64,000 bases of DNA from Moraxella catarrhalis (GCF_001632285.1 NZ_LWAH01000001.1:63144-127143), one strand, 5' to 3'. Positions 46,927 to 57,167 are shown, numbered from the stretch's first letter. Numbers and translations are program-made. Notes: generated by a model from the letters alone, not told the origin.

Positions 46927-47661
46927 TCAGCCTTCAGCACCATCTGGCACAAATACATAGCCCACGCCCCAAACCGTCTGGATATAGCGAGCTTGAGAAG
47001 GATTGTCTTCGATCAATCTGCGTAGGCGAGATACCTGAACATCAATAGAACGCTCCATCGCACCCCACTCACGACCACGCGCAAGATTCATGAGCTTATC
47101 ACGAGTCAAAGGCTCTCTTGGATGCTGAACCAAAGCTTTTAAAACACTAAACTCACCAGTAGTTAAGGTAACGACATTACCATCTCGTTTGAGAGTGCGT
47201 GTGGATAAATCCAGTGTCCAAGGTCCAAACTCTACCACTTCTACTTGTTGGCTTGGGGCGCCTGGCAGTTCTCTATTTTGGCGACGCAATACCGCTTTGA
47301 TACGTGCAAGCAGCTCTTTTGGGTTAAACGGTTTTGGCAAATAGTCATCAGCACCTGCTTCAAGTCCTGCAATGCGATCCGCATCAGAGCCTTTGGCGGT
47401 GAGCATGATGATGGGAATGCTTGAATTTTCTGCACGCAGACGCTTACAAATTGCGATGCCATCTTCGTCAGGGAGCATTAAATCTAAAACAATCAAAGAA
47501 AACATCTCACGCGCGATGAGTTTATCCATCTGCTTACCATCATGTGCAACACGCACCACATAACCATCATCTTCCAAAAAGCGTTGCAACAGTGTTCGTA
47601 GCCGAGCATCGTCATCTACCACCAAAATACGGTGCGTCATCGTATCTAATATGTCTGTCAT
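46927..47661 (-). CDS. ompR: Response regulator OmpR
   Basis: Two-component response regulator (244 residues): receiver domain with DDD near the start, phospho-acceptor Asp in LIVLDLMLPDEDG, and a winged-helix DNA-binding domain (REPLTRDKLMNLARGREW, SIDVQVSRLRRLIE) as in OmpR. The ATG at 47661 has AAGGAAG upstream. No envZ-like kinase gene is adjacent, although the two are neighbours in enteric bacteria. Confidence 0.88.
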   Translation of the reverse strand: MTDILDTMTHRILVVDDDARLRTLLQRFLEDDGYVVRVAHDGKQMDKLIAREMFSLIVLDLMLPDEDGIAICKRLRAENSSIPIIMLTAKGSDADRIAGLEAGADDYLPKPFNPKELLARIKAVLRRQNRELPGAPSQQVEVVEFGPWTLDLSTRTLKRDGNVVTLTTGEFSVLKALVQHPREPLTRDKLMNLARGREWGAMERSIDVQVSRLRRLIEDNPSQARYIQTVWGVGYVFVPDGAEG

Positions 47662-47923
47662 ATCATCTTCCTTATCATCATATACCGACTGTATCAAGTC
47701 GGCTCAATAGTCTTAGTGTACAATATTGCACAGTAAAATGTCACTAGTTTTATGTTAATTTTCTTTGAGATTTGGTCAAGACTGCCTGAAAGTTTTGATG
47801 GTATTTTAAAGGATATTTTAAAGGCTGTCGGTAGACTTTGAGCGCTGGGCTTTGGTGTTTTGAGTGAAAGTTGGTATAATAGGTAAACATTTCCTGCCAA
47901 TCGGCGTAATTAAAAGAATCCTT

Positions 47924-50290
47924 ATGACCAACACAACGACTGATACCGACATTCAAATCGACCATCAAGCCATTTATGCCAAACTTGCTGCAACGCATGC
48001 CATCAAAAGCACTCAGGTTGAAGCATTTGCTAGACTTTATGATGAAGGGGCAAGCGTTCCTTTTATTGCTCGCTATCGCAAAGAGCATACTGGCGGCCTA
48101 GATGATGAGATTTTGCGTGAACTTGAAAAATCACTCATCATTGAGCGAGATTTGGCAGCACGCCGCCAAAAAATCCTAGGTTTGTTGGCCGCTCAAAATG
48201 TTATGACGGATGAGCTTGCTGAACGGGTGAATACCGCCTCAACCAAGCTTGAGCTTGAAGAGATTTATCAGCCTTATCGTCCACGCCGTCGCTCTGTGGC
48301 TGCACGCGCAAAATTGGCAGGACTTGAACCAATTGCACATGCTGTTTTGGCAGGTCAAAGCCCAGCAGAAGCACTTGAGGGTTATGTATCACCTGAGACG
48401 CTGACCGATGATAAAGGCGAAACTTTCGAGGCTGATTTTGGTGATTTTGATAAACAAATCGTCGGCATTCAGGCGATTATTTTGGATGAATGGGCGACAG
48501 CATTGGACTTATTGGACAAGGTACGCACTGGATTTAATGCCACGGCAAGCATTCGCTCTGAATTAATCGGTGAAGAAAAGCGTGAAGTGGGCGAAAAATT
48601 CAAAGACTATTTTGAGCATACCGAACCATTTGCCAAGCTATCAAATCACCGCCTGCTTGCTATGTTGCGTGGGCGTCAACAAAATGTATTGGTGTTACAT
48701 GTTGATGGTGAAGATGAACCATTTATTGAGATGATCATGCGTCATTTTGAGATTGACCCAAAAGCTGCTAATGGTGAATTTTTGACCGAGACCGCCAAAA
48801 AACTTTGGCTGGTTAAGTGGCGTTCACAGATTGAGCACCGCCTCTTAACCGAGCGTCGCTTGGCAGCAGAGGCGGATGCCATCGCTGTTTTTGCAGAGAA
48901 TCTCAAGCATCTACTTATGGTTGCTCCAACGGGCCGTAAGGCGATTTTGGGGGTGGATCCGGGCTATAGTCATGGCGTCAAGATGGCGGTGATTGATGGC
49001 ATGGGTGAGGTGTTGGCAACTGATACGGTCTATCCTTTTAAGCCGCACCATAAACTGGCCGAAGCCAAAGATCGCATTGAGACGCTGATTAAGACGCATC
49101 AGGTTGAATTGGTCGCTATTGGTAATGGTACTGCCAGCCGAGAAAGTGAAGAGCTGGTGAAATCAATCATTCGTGAAGCTTCTTTATCTACTCAGGCATT
49201 GGTGGTCTCAGAGGCGGGTGCATCGGTTTATTCAGCCAGCGAGATCGCCTCCCAAGAGTTGCCTGATTTGGATGTATCGGTGCGTGGTGCTGTGTCGATT
49301 GCACGCCGCTTACAAGATCCGTTATCAGAATTGGTCAAGGTTGAGCCAAAAGCGATCGGCGTCGGTCAGTATCAGCACGATGTCAATCAAACTGAGCTTG
49401 AAAGCAGTTTAGACAAGGTAACCGAAGACTGTGTCAATGCGGTGGGGGTAGATGTCAATACCGCAAGCCCTGCAATTTTAGCTCATATCTCAGGGCTTAA
49501 TAAAAATGTTGCCCAACAAATTGTTGAGTATCGTCGTGCACATGGTGCTTTTACTAACCGTGAAGCACTAAAAAATGTACCACGCTTGGGCGTCAAAACT
49601 TTTGAGCAAGCGGCAGGGTTTTTGCGTATCAAAGAGGGTGATGAACCACTGGACGCTACTGGTGTCCACCCTGAAAGCTACGGATTGGTATATGAAATTT
49701 TAACTCAGCATGGTAAATCACTAGATGAGGTGTTGGGCAATGAGAGCTTGACCAAAGCGCTTAATGACAGTTCGGATAATTTTAGCCAATTGGCAACGGT
49801 TTTAAATGAGCTTGCCAAACCTGCACATGACCCTCGTGGAGAGTTTCGTACTGCCAAGTTTCGTGATGATGTTAATGAAATCAAAGACTTAAAAGTAGGC
49901 ATGACCCTTGAGGGCGTCGTGACCAATGTGACCGCCTTTGGCTGTTTTGTCGATGTTGGCGTGCATCAAGATGGCTTAGTGCATATCTCAGAGCTGTCAG
50001 ATGGTTTTGTGGCCAACCCTGCTGATGTTGTTAAGCCTCAAGATATTGTTACAGTTCGGGTTATTTCGGTGGATGAAGTGCGTGGGCGTATTGGCTTTAG
50101 TATGAAATCTGAAAAATCTGCCAAAGCTAATCAGTCAGCCAAGGCGGATAAAGCAGACAAATCGGCAAATCATAAGCCCAAAGCAGATCGCAAACCTGCT
50201 CGCCAAGACAAACCAAAATCTACCGCCAAACCTGCCAAAACGATGGGCAGCTTTGGTGCGCTGTTACAGCAGGCAGGATTGGGTAAATAA
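47924..50290 (+). CDS. tex: Transcription accessory / RNA-binding protein Tex
   Basis: The 788-residue Tex protein has the N-terminal helix-turn-helix region, the YqgF/RNase H-like domain (AILGVDPGYSHGVKMAV), a helix-hairpin-helix part (NTASPAILAHISGLNKNVAQ) and a C-terminal S1 domain (GMTLEGVVTNVTAFGCFVDV). A Lys/Ala/Asp-rich tail of about 45 residues follows. It binds RNA and affects transcription of some genes; molecular role is incompletely known. The ATG at 47924 is chosen at the family start. Confidence 0.95.
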   Translation: MTNTTTDTDIQIDHQAIYAKLAATHAIKSTQVEAFARLYDEGASVPFIARYRKEHTGGLDDEILRELEKSLIIERDLAARRQKILGLLAAQNVMTDELAERVNTASTKLELEEIYQPYRPRRRSVAARAKLAGLEPIAHAVLAGQSPAEALEGYVSPETLTDDKGETFEADFGDFDKQIVGIQAIILDEWATALDLLDKVRTGFNATASIRSELIGEEKREVGEKFKDYFEHTEPFAKLSNHRLLAMLRGRQQNVLVLHVDGEDEPFIEMIMRHFEIDPKAANGEFLTETAKKLWLVKWRSQIEHRLLTERRLAAEADAIAVFAENLKHLLMVAPTGRKAILGVDPGYSHGVKMAVIDGMGEVLATDTVYPFKPHHKLAEAKDRIETLIKTHQVELVAIGNGTASRESEELVKSIIREASLSTQALVVSEAGASVYSASEIASQELPDLDVSVRGAVSIARRLQDPLSELVKVEPKAIGVGQYQHDVNQTELESSLDKVTEDCVNAVGVDVNTASPAILAHISGLNKNVAQQIVEYRRAHGAFTNREALKNVPRLGVKTFEQAAGFLRIKEGDEPLDATGVHPESYGLVYEILTQHGKSLDEVLGNESLTKALNDSSDNFSQLATVLNELAKPAHDPRGEFRTAKFRDDVNEIKDLKVGMTLEGVVTNVTAFGCFVDVGVHQDGLVHISELSDGFVANPADVVKPQDIVTVRVISVDEVRGRIGFSMKSEKSAKANQSAKADKADKSANHKPKADRKPARQDKPKSTAKPAKTMGSFGALLQQAGLGK

Positions 50291-50312
50291 TTCGCTCATC
50301 TGACTTGCCAAG

Positions 50313-50344
50313 CCCATCAAGCGTGATTGCTTGATGGGTTTTTT
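50313..50344 (+). terminator. Terminator of tex
   Basis: CCCATCAAGC / GCTTGATGGG with a 6-nt loop and a T-run of six, 22 bp after the tex stop. Confidence 0.9.
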
Positions 50345-50350
50345 GTTTGA

Positions 50351-51049
50351 TTATTGGCTGATACCACGACTGCCGAGCCACTGTTTCATCAGTGCAATCT
50401 CTGGGTTTTGGGCGTCGATGATGTCTTGGGCAAGCTTACGCATGGCGGCATCTTTGCCGTATTTTAGCTCGATCTGTGCCATCTGTATCGCCCCTTGGTG
50501 ATGCGGAATCATCCCTTGGGCAAAGGCGATGTCAGCATCTTCGTGATGTACCCCTGTCATCATCGCATCATGTATACTCATGTCGCTAAGATAGGCTTTG
50601 GCGTGCTCGCTATTGGCATCGATGGCATCTTTATCTTGGGCGGTGGTCAGCCAATTTTGCATAAATTCAATCTCGGTTTGTTGTGTATCGATGATGTCTT
50701 GGGCAAGCTTACGCATGGCGGCATCTTTGCCGTATTTTAGCTCGATCTGTGCCATCTGTATCGCCCCTTGGTGATGCGGGATCATCCCTTCAACGAAAGC
50801 GACATCGGCATGAGCTTTGGTGGCAGCTGCCATCATCGCATCGTGCATGGTGTTCATCGACTGCATGTACTCGCTGGTGTGTGCAGCCATCGGCATGCTG
50901 GTATCGTGATGGGCGTGTGCTGCGTGCTGCGTCTCTTGTGCATTTTGTGTGCTTAGTGCAGCTGTTTGCTCAGTGCCAGCGGTGGGCTGACTACAAGCAC
51001 TCAAGGCAGTAGCAAAAGCGATGGCAAGCAGAGGTTTGTTGATGATCAT
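50351..51049 (-). CDS. DUF305-family lipoprotein with duplicated domain
   Basis: The 232-residue protein begins with a lipoprotein signal (MIINKPLLAIAFATALSACS; LSAC lipobox) and holds two copies of the DUF305 (ferritin-like) motif GMIPHHQGAIQMAQ, each with KYGKDAAMRKLAQDIID. The His-rich motifs suggest metal binding; members are often copper-linked. The two copies are almost identical at the DNA level over 103 bp (50415-50517 and 50688-50790), so the duplication is recent or kept alike by conversion. AAGGAG precedes the start. Function unknown. Confidence 0.85.
   Translation of the reverse strand: MIINKPLLAIAFATALSACSQPTAGTEQTAALSTQNAQETQHAAHAHHDTSMPMAAHTSEYMQSMNTMHDAMMAAATKAHADVAFVEGMIPHHQGAIQMAQIELKYGKDAAMRKLAQDIIDTQQTEIEFMQNWLTTAQDKDAIDANSEHAKAYLSDMSIHDAMMTGVHHEDADIAFAQGMIPHHQGAIQMAQIELKYGKDAAMRKLAQDIIDAQNPEIALMKQWLGSRGISQ
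50415..50790. repeat. 103-bp direct repeat inside the DUF305 gene
   Basis: 50415-50517 and 50688-50790 are identical except for one base (A/G near position 93 of the unit). The repeats encode the same protein motif twice and could recombine to give a one-domain protein. Confidence 0.9.
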
Positions 51050-51195
51050 GTCAGGCTCCTTGGTGGTGATTGATCGTATTATTATAAACCCATGCTTTTG
51101 GGTAGGACCAGTATTTGTGTGTAACACTTTCTTGCTAGGATTTACACTCTGGCGATTTGGTCAGTATGGTGCTAGGGATGATGATATCTATAACA

Positions 51196-51233
51196 CAAAA
51201 AATTTCCCCAAGCGATCACTTGGGGAAATTTTT
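51196..51233. terminator. Terminator after gltA
   Basis: AAATTTCCCCAAG (51200-51212) pairs with CTTGGGGAAATTT (51219-51231), 6-nt loop, with A/T runs on both sides. It ends gltA transcription on the minus strand. Confidence 0.85.
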
Positions 51234-51256
51234 ATAGTAAATCCGTATGAAGCGGA

Positions 51257-52534
51257 TTATTTACGTTTGTCCACAGGTACGAACTCACGATGCGTCTCGC
51301 CAGTGTAACGCTGGCGTGGACGACCGATTTTAAAAGACTCTGAGTGCATTTCTGTCCAGTGAGCAATCCAGCCAGCAGTACGCGCCAAGGCAAAGATTAC
51401 GGTAAACATTGAGGTTGGGATACCGATGGCTTTTAGGATGATGCCAGAGTAGAAGTCAACATTTGGATAGAGTTTACGCTCAACAAAATACGGATCTTCT
51501 AGGGCGATTTTTTCAAGTTTCATCGCAAGCTCGAGTTTAGGATCATTGATGCCCAAAGCGCCCAAAACCTCATCACATGTCTCTTTCATGACTTTGGCGC
51601 GTGGATCAAAGTTGCGATAGACACGATGACCAAAGCCCATTAATTTGACTTCTTTACGCTTAACTTTTTCCATAAATTCTTCGACATGTTCAACAGAGCC
51701 GATTTCATCAAGCATCTCAAGAACAGCTTCGTTAGCACCGCCATGCGATGGTCCCCAAAGTGCTACGATACCCGCTGCGATACATGCGTATGGGTTGGCA
51801 CCTGTTGAGCCTGCCAAGCGTACGGTAGAAGTGGATGCGTTTTGTTCGTGGTCAGCGTGTAGGGTAAAGATTTTATCCATCGCTTTGACAAGCACAGGAT
51901 TGACTTTATAATCTGGCTCACCTGGTGTGGCAAACATCATATACAAGAAGTTTTCAGCATAGCTAAAATCTTTGCGTGGATACATGAATGGCTCGCCGAT
52001 TGAGTATTTATAGCTCATCGCAGCAAGGGTTGGTACTTTTGCAATCAAATCCACGGCAGTATTGTCACGATGCTCAGCATCGGAGATATCCAAATGGTTG
52101 TGATAGAACGCTGACAGTGCGCCCACCACGCCAACCATGATTGCCATTGGGTGAGCATCACGGCGGAAACCCTCAAAGAATTTACGCAACTGATCGTGTA
52201 CAGACATATGATCAGAGATGCGTTGATAAAATGCTTGTTTTTGTTCGGCGTTGGGCAAATCGCCGTATAATAACGCATAACAAACTTCTAAATACTCAGC
52301 CTTGGATGCTAAGTCGTCAATGGCATAGCCACGATGTAAAAGCTCGCCTTTTTCACCATCAATAAAAGTGATGGCAGATTCTACTGGTGCAGTCGCCATA
52401 AAGCCAGGATCATAAGTCCATAAACCTGCTTTGGCAACAGCACTAATGTCCAGTACTGGACGACCCAAAGTGCTCTCCAGCACGGGCATGTCGTATTCGG
52501 TACCGTCAACGGTAAGAGTAACTTTCTTTGACAT
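51257..52534 (-). CDS. gltA: Citrate synthase, type II
   Basis: Condenses acetyl-CoA and oxaloacetate at the entry of the TCA cycle. The 425-residue protein has the catalytic region [20 protein letters not shown] and the family segments [20 protein letters not shown] and [18 protein letters not shown]. The ATG at 52534 ([11 protein letters not shown]) is preferred. It is divergent from the sdhCDAB-sucAB-lpdA block, the usual layout in related bacteria. Confidence 0.96.
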   Translation of the reverse strand: MSKKVTLTVDGTEYDMPVLESTLGRPVLDISAVAKAGLWTYDPGFMATAPVESAITFIDGEKGELLHRGYAIDDLASKAEYLEVCYALLYGDLPNAEQKQAFYQRISDHMSVHDQLRKFFEGFRRDAHPMAIMVGVVGALSAFYHNHLDISDAEHRDNTAVDLIAKVPTLAAMSYKYSIGEPFMYPRKDFSYAENFLYMMFATPGEPDYKVNPVLVKAMDKIFTLHADHEQNASTSTVRLAGSTGANPYACIAAGIVALWGPSHGGANEAVLEMLDEIGSVEHVEEFMEKVKRKEVKLMGFGHRVYRNFDPRAKVMKETCDEVLGALGINDPKLELAMKLEKIALEDPYFVERKLYPNVDFYSGIILKAIGIPTSMFTVIFALARTAGWIAHWTEMHSESFKIGRPRQRYTGETHREFVPVDKRK

Positions 52535-53347
52535 AATTGACCTCATCTATGGTTAAAATCATCTGAAAACCTTGTATTGTACATGACAACAGTCACCATA
52601 CTTCCTTGTGGGTGCTAGCACCATATAAGATACAAATACAATCAGATGAATAATTTCACACAAATTGGCTAAGCCATTAGCCCAAATCGTGTGGCGTCCT
52701 TGTTTTGTTATATATTCATATCTGCATGTAGGCACGATCAATAGTGAACCTTTTGGATAATACAAAATTGGATAATACAAAAACTTTGATAAAGTTACAA
52801 GACTTTTTCGTATCAAGAACAAAATTAGTGAACATTCACCCACTGGCTCAACTTGGATTTTAGGGGCAATTTGCTTACTTGGCAAGCAATTTTCAAAGCC
52901 TGACACTGTTTGTAACAATTAATTCACGCATTTGTGAGGTATTTTTTGGAAAAATTTCGGAAATTTTGCACAAAGTTTGGGATTTTGTTTGTAATTATTG
53001 AGTAAGCGTTTTATAATTTAGGTCATTTATGTTCGCATTTTTCTAAACGATAATCAATCGTAGTTATCAGAAAATTAAGCTTCTACCAATCAATTTTAAT
53101 GATAAGTCGTTGTTGATAAGTACACATTGACTCTATAATAAGACCATGAAATTTTGATGGTTTGGTGATTGGTTATCGTGATAAGATTGTGCATTTTTTT
53201 GTGGTGCTCGCTGAAAAGCTCATGACCTGTGATGAGTTGTGAGAATTGATTGGGCGGTATTTTTTGCGTATTTACCTATGTATCTACTGCCCGATTGATA
53301 AGCCAGCCAGCTACTCCTTGCCATTTTTCGGCGTAAATTAGATAAGG
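52535..53347. promoter_or_regulatory. Long divergent control region between gltA and sdhC
   Basis: This 813-bp AT-rich region holds no convincing gene; a 119-codon open frame at 52918-52559 on the minus strand has no likeness to known proteins and looks random. A 15-bp unit TTGGATAATACAAAA is repeated in tandem at 52753-52782. A TATAAT near 53135 is a possible sdhC -10, which would leave an untranslated leader of about 200 nt. It should contain the promoters of both TCA transcripts. Confidence 0.6.
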
Positions 53348-53737
53348 ATGCCCGCTGTGAAAAGCAACCGACCGATTAACCTACCATTAAGCCAAGTGAT
53401 TGCGGTGAACTCAAAATCACCGATTGCTATGGCTTCTATTTTGCATCGTGTGTCAGGCATTGTGCTGTTTTTGCTTGTGCCTGTCATGTTGTGTATTCTT
53501 CAAACTTCATTATCATCAGCTGATAGTTTTGCTGCTGTATTTAACAATATCGCCCTGCGTTTTGTGGCATGGATTTTTGTGGCGGCAACCGCTTACCATT
53601 TTGTTATGGGTATCAAGCATTTGCTTGCTGATGCTGGCATGAATGAAGAGCTTAAATCTGGGCGTACTGCTGCGGTGATTAGTTTTGTAATCGCGGCTGT
53701 ACTGATTGTCGCATCGTTTGTATGGGTGATGTTCTAA
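53348..53737 (+). CDS. sdhC: Succinate dehydrogenase cytochrome b556 subunit SdhC
   Basis: Membrane anchor and haem/quinone-binding subunit of complex II. The 129-residue protein has three hydrophobic helices and the SdhC motif SILHRVSGIVLFLLVPVML, followed later by the haem His in AYHFVMGIKHL. The ATG at 53348 starts MPAVKSNRPINLPLS. Its stop overlaps the sdhD start (TAATG). Confidence 0.95.
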   Translation: MPAVKSNRPINLPLSQVIAVNSKSPIAMASILHRVSGIVLFLLVPVMLCILQTSLSSADSFAAVFNNIALRFVAWIFVAATAYHFVMGIKHLLADAGMNEELKSGRTAAVISFVIAAVLIVASFVWVMF

Positions 53738-54090
53738 TGAGAAATAATTCTGGTATTAAAAGTGCGACTGGCTTGACAGGTTCAGGTTCACGAGATTGGA
53801 TTTTACAGCGTATTAGTGCGGTTGTCTTAGCAGTTTATAGCGTTGTTATGGTAGGCTTTTTCCTATTCAATGATGTGAATTTTGAAAGCTGGCAAGGCTT
53901 TATGCTAAGTCTACCAATGAAGCTATTTAGCTTGGTGGCGATTTTATCATTGGTATTTCACGCATGGGTGGGCATGTGGACGGTTTTGACGGATTATGTC
54001 AAATCATCAGGTTTGCGTTTGGTCATCCAATCTTTGGTCATTATCGCTGTTTTGGTCTATCTGTTTTGGGGCGTGATGATTTTTTGGTAA
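53737..54090 (+). CDS. sdhD: Succinate dehydrogenase membrane anchor SdhD
   Basis: Second membrane anchor of complex II, 117 residues with three helices and the motif DWILQRISAVVLAVYS; HAWVGMWTVLTDYVK carries the haem-ligand region. The ATG at 53737 overlaps the sdhC stop. Follows the usual order sdhC-sdhD-sdhA-sdhB. Confidence 0.93.
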   Translation: MRNNSGIKSATGLTGSGSRDWILQRISAVVLAVYSVVMVGFFLFNDVNFESWQGFMLSLPMKLFSLVAILSLVFHAWVGMWTVLTDYVKSSGLRLVIQSLVIIAVLVYLFWGVMIFW

Positions 54091-54148
54091 TTAACCAAAG
54101 CTTCAACATACGAATACCAAATGCAATATGCAATCATTAGGAATTAAC

Positions 54149-55999
54149 ATGGCAACAAACCAAGATAACACAATTAATAATATCCCAACGCTAAACTTTG
54201 ATGCCGTCATCGTTGGCGGTGGTGGTTCAGGCATGCGTGCGTCATTGCAATTAGTCAATGGTGGTATGAAAGTCGCTGTCATTACCAAAGTTTTCCCCAC
54301 TCGCTCACATACCGTTGCAGCCCAAGGTGGTATCGGTGCATCTTTGGGTAATATGAGTCCTGATAACTGGCATTTTCATTTTTATGATACCGTCAAAGGC
54401 TCTGACTGGTTAGGTGACCAAGATGCCATTGAATATATGTGCCGTGAAGCACCTAAGGTCGTTTATGAGCTAGAACACATGGGCATGCCCTTTGACCGTA
54501 ACGCAGATGGTACGATTTACCAGCGTCCATTTGGTGGTCACAGCTCAAATTATGGCGAAAAACCTGTGCCTCGTGCGTGTGCTGCCGCCGACCGTACAGG
54601 TCATGCGCTTTTGCATACCTTATACCAAAAAAATCTTGAAAAAGGCACACAGTTTTTTGTGGAGTGGATTGCGCTCGACTTGATTAAAGATGATGAAGGT
54701 AATATTAATGGCGTGATCGCCCTAGACCAAGAAACAGGTAATATTTCAGTTTTCCAAGCCAATACCACAGTATTAGCAACAGGTGGTGCAGGTCGTATCT
54801 TTAAAGCATCAACCAATGCTTATATTAATACAGGAGATGGCTTGGGCATGGCGGTGCGTGCTGGCATTCCTTTGCAGGACATGGAATTTTGGCAATTTCA
54901 CCCAACAGGTGTGGCAGGAGCTGGCGTCCTATTGACCGAAGGCTGTCGTGGTGAGGGTGCAATTTTACGCAATAAGCATGGCGAAGCATTCATGGAGCGT
55001 TATGCCCCAACTCTAAAAGATTTGGCCCCTCGTGATTTCGTCTCTCGCTCTATGGACCAAGAGATTAAAGAGGGTCGTGGTTGTGGTCCCAATGGTGATT
55101 ACATTGTCATGGACATGACGCACTTAGGTGCTGCTACGCTGATGAAGCGCTTGCCGTCAGTGTTTGAGATTAGCAAAAACTTTGGTAATGTGGATATTAC
55201 CAAAGAACCTGTGCCTGTTGTGCCGACTATCCATTATATGATGGGTGGTATTCCAACCAACATTCACGGTCAGGTTACTGTACCAAACCTAGAAGGTCCT
55301 GTTGATGAGCAGGGTCTATATACCGAAGGCCGTATTGTTAAAGGTCTTTATGCCATTGGTGAGTGTGCGTGTGTATCTGTTCATGGTGCCAACCGCTTGG
55401 GTACTAACTCACTGCTTGATTTGGTGGTGTTTGGTCGTGCAGCAGGTCAGCACATCATTGATGAATTTAACCAAACGGGGCGTAATTATAAGCCGCTTAA
55501 TCCACGGGTGCTAGATTTTACCCAGTCTCGTCTTGATAAGCTACAAAACTCTACCGAAGGCTACAATGCCCAAGAGGTTGCTGATGAGATTCGTAATACC
55601 ATGCAGTCTCATGCTGGCGTGTTTCGTACTCAGGCACTGATGGATGAAGGTGTACAAAAAATCATGGCACTTGCCCCAAAAGTTGAGCAAATCCATTTGG
55701 CAGATAAATCAGCTGTCTTTAATACCGCCCGTATTGAGGCACTTGAGGTAGCAAACTTATATGAAGTTGCAAAAGCAACGATGATTTCTGCGTCACTGCG
55801 TCAAGAATGTCGTGGTGCACATATGGTGGTTGATTATGAGCATCCAGCAGATTATGAGCCAGCACCACTTGGCCGTAATGATAGCGAATGGATGAAGCAC
55901 ACACTTTGGTATTCAGAGGGTAATAAAGTTGTGTATAAGCCAGTTCGTAAGCAGCCATTGACGGTTGATTATTGTGTGCCGCGTGTTCGGACTTTCTAA
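54149..55999 (+). CDS. sdhA: Succinate dehydrogenase flavoprotein SdhA
   Basis: Catalytic subunit that oxidises succinate to fumarate. The 616-residue protein has the FAD-binding GGGGSGMRASLQL, the covalent-FAD His in RSHTVAAQGGIGASLGN and the active-site segment HPTGVAGAGVLLTEGCRGEG. The ATG at 54149 with AGGA upstream is chosen; the open frame begins 7 codons earlier. Confidence 0.97.
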   Translation: MATNQDNTINNIPTLNFDAVIVGGGGSGMRASLQLVNGGMKVAVITKVFPTRSHTVAAQGGIGASLGNMSPDNWHFHFYDTVKGSDWLGDQDAIEYMCREAPKVVYELEHMGMPFDRNADGTIYQRPFGGHSSNYGEKPVPRACAAADRTGHALLHTLYQKNLEKGTQFFVEWIALDLIKDDEGNINGVIALDQETGNISVFQANTTVLATGGAGRIFKASTNAYINTGDGLGMAVRAGIPLQDMEFWQFHPTGVAGAGVLLTEGCRGEGAILRNKHGEAFMERYAPTLKDLAPRDFVSRSMDQEIKEGRGCGPNGDYIVMDMTHLGAATLMKRLPSVFEISKNFGNVDITKEPVPVVPTIHYMMGGIPTNIHGQVTVPNLEGPVDEQGLYTEGRIVKGLYAIGECACVSVHGANRLGTNSLLDLVVFGRAAGQHIIDEFNQTGRNYKPLNPRVLDFTQSRLDKLQNSTEGYNAQEVADEIRNTMQSHAGVFRTQALMDEGVQKIMALAPKVEQIHLADKSAVFNTARIEALEVANLYEVAKATMISASLRQECRGAHMVVDYEHPADYEPAPLGRNDSEWMKHTLWYSEGNKVVYKPVRKQPLTVDYCVPRVRTF

Positions 56000-56069
56000 T
56001 CACCCTAAGCCAAATATCGGAGGGTTGGCGTGACGCCAATCCTATCCAAATTATTACTGGAGAAAAATC

Positions 56070-56780
56070 ATGAGTCGAGGCACCCGTATCGTAGAGATTT
56101 ATCGCTATGACCCAGACAAAGATAATGCCCCTTATATGCAGTCATATACCGTTGAATTACTAGATTCAGACCGTATGTTGCTTGATGTTTTACTTCGCCT
56201 AAAGCGTGAAGATGAAACCTTAACTTTCCGCCGCTCGTGCCGTGAGGGTATTTGTGGCTCTGATGGTATGAATATCAATGGCAAAAATGGTTTGGCATGC
56301 TTGATTAATATGAATACTTTGCCAAACAAAATCACCATCCGACCTTTACCAGGGTTGCCTGTGATTAAAGATTTGGTTGTGGATATGAACCAATTTTATG
56401 AACAGTATGAAAAAGTTCATCCATATTTAATTAATAACCAGCCTGCACCGCCTAAAGAGCGATTGCAATCACCAGAAGAGCGTGAAAAAATGAACGGTCT
56501 TTACGAGTGTATCTTGTGTGCGTGCTGTTCAACGGCTTGCCCATCATTTTGGTGGAATCCTGATAAATTCTTAGGCCCATCTGCATTATTAAATGGCTAT
56601 CGTTTTATTATTGATAGTCGTGATACCGACACCCAAGCTCGTTTGGCTCGCTTAGATGACCCATTTAGCTTATTCCGTTGCCGTGGTATTATGAACTGTG
56701 TCAGCGTTTGCCCCAAGGGGTTAAACCCAACCAAAGCCATCGGTCATATTCGTAATATGCTTTTAGATCAAGCAGGATAA
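56070..56780 (+). CDS. sdhB: Succinate dehydrogenase iron-sulfur subunit SdhB
   Basis: Electron-transfer subunit with three Fe-S centres: the 2Fe-2S ligands in SCREGICGSDG and LAC, and the 4Fe-4S/3Fe-4S ligands in CILCACCSTACPSFW and CRGIMNCVSVCPKGLNP. 236 residues. A terminator follows at 56809, so the sdh and suc genes can be separate transcripts. Confidence 0.97.
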   Translation: MSRGTRIVEIYRYDPDKDNAPYMQSYTVELLDSDRMLLDVLLRLKREDETLTFRRSCREGICGSDGMNINGKNGLACLINMNTLPNKITIRPLPGLPVIKDLVVDMNQFYEQYEKVHPYLINNQPAPPKERLQSPEEREKMNGLYECILCACCSTACPSFWWNPDKFLGPSALLNGYRFIIDSRDTDTQARLARLDDPFSLFRCRGIMNCVSVCPKGLNPTKAIGHIRNMLLDQAG

Positions 56781-57167
56781 TCAAACTTTAAGCATATTTT
56801 AAATCTATAAAAAGCCGTATCGCTGGGTGCGGCTTTTTATATTGGTATCACTAAGATCGCCATATCAGGGCATGCGTATCTTTGATAGTATTTTGATAAA
56901 ATGAAATAAATCTTAATAATGTTATCCATTGTTGCATATAACACCAAAAATTAGCCTTGGTGATCGTAAGTTTATACTCAGGTAAAAGTATCTACGCTTT
57001 TTTGGCTTTATAAGGATAATTGTATTTTAGGGTAATTATCACCCTTGTTATCTTTATCCAAATGGCGTACACTATGCATACCTATGTGTCAGTTTTGATA
57101 CAGATTGACAGCCATGGTTGTCAAGAGCATGGCACATCAACTTTTTTAATAAAATGGCGAAAAACGA
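56781..57167. promoter_or_regulatory. sdhB-sucA intergenic region with terminator and palindrome
   Basis: Holds the sdhB terminator (56809-56838), then AT-rich sequence without a gene, and a near-perfect palindrome TTGACAGCCATGGTTGTCAA (57105-57124) 43 bp before sucA. The palindrome is a possible operator or leader hairpin for sucA. No clear -35/-10 pair was chosen. Confidence 0.55.
56809..56838 (+). terminator. Terminator of sdhCDAB
   Basis: AAAAAGCCG (56809-56817) pairs with CGGCTTTTT (56830-56838), loop of 12 nt. Confidence 0.8.

Noticed and set aside
52559-52918. 119-codon open frame between gltA and sdhC on the minus strand
   Set aside because: No domain, signal or ribosome binding site; composition follows the AT-rich intergenic DNA.
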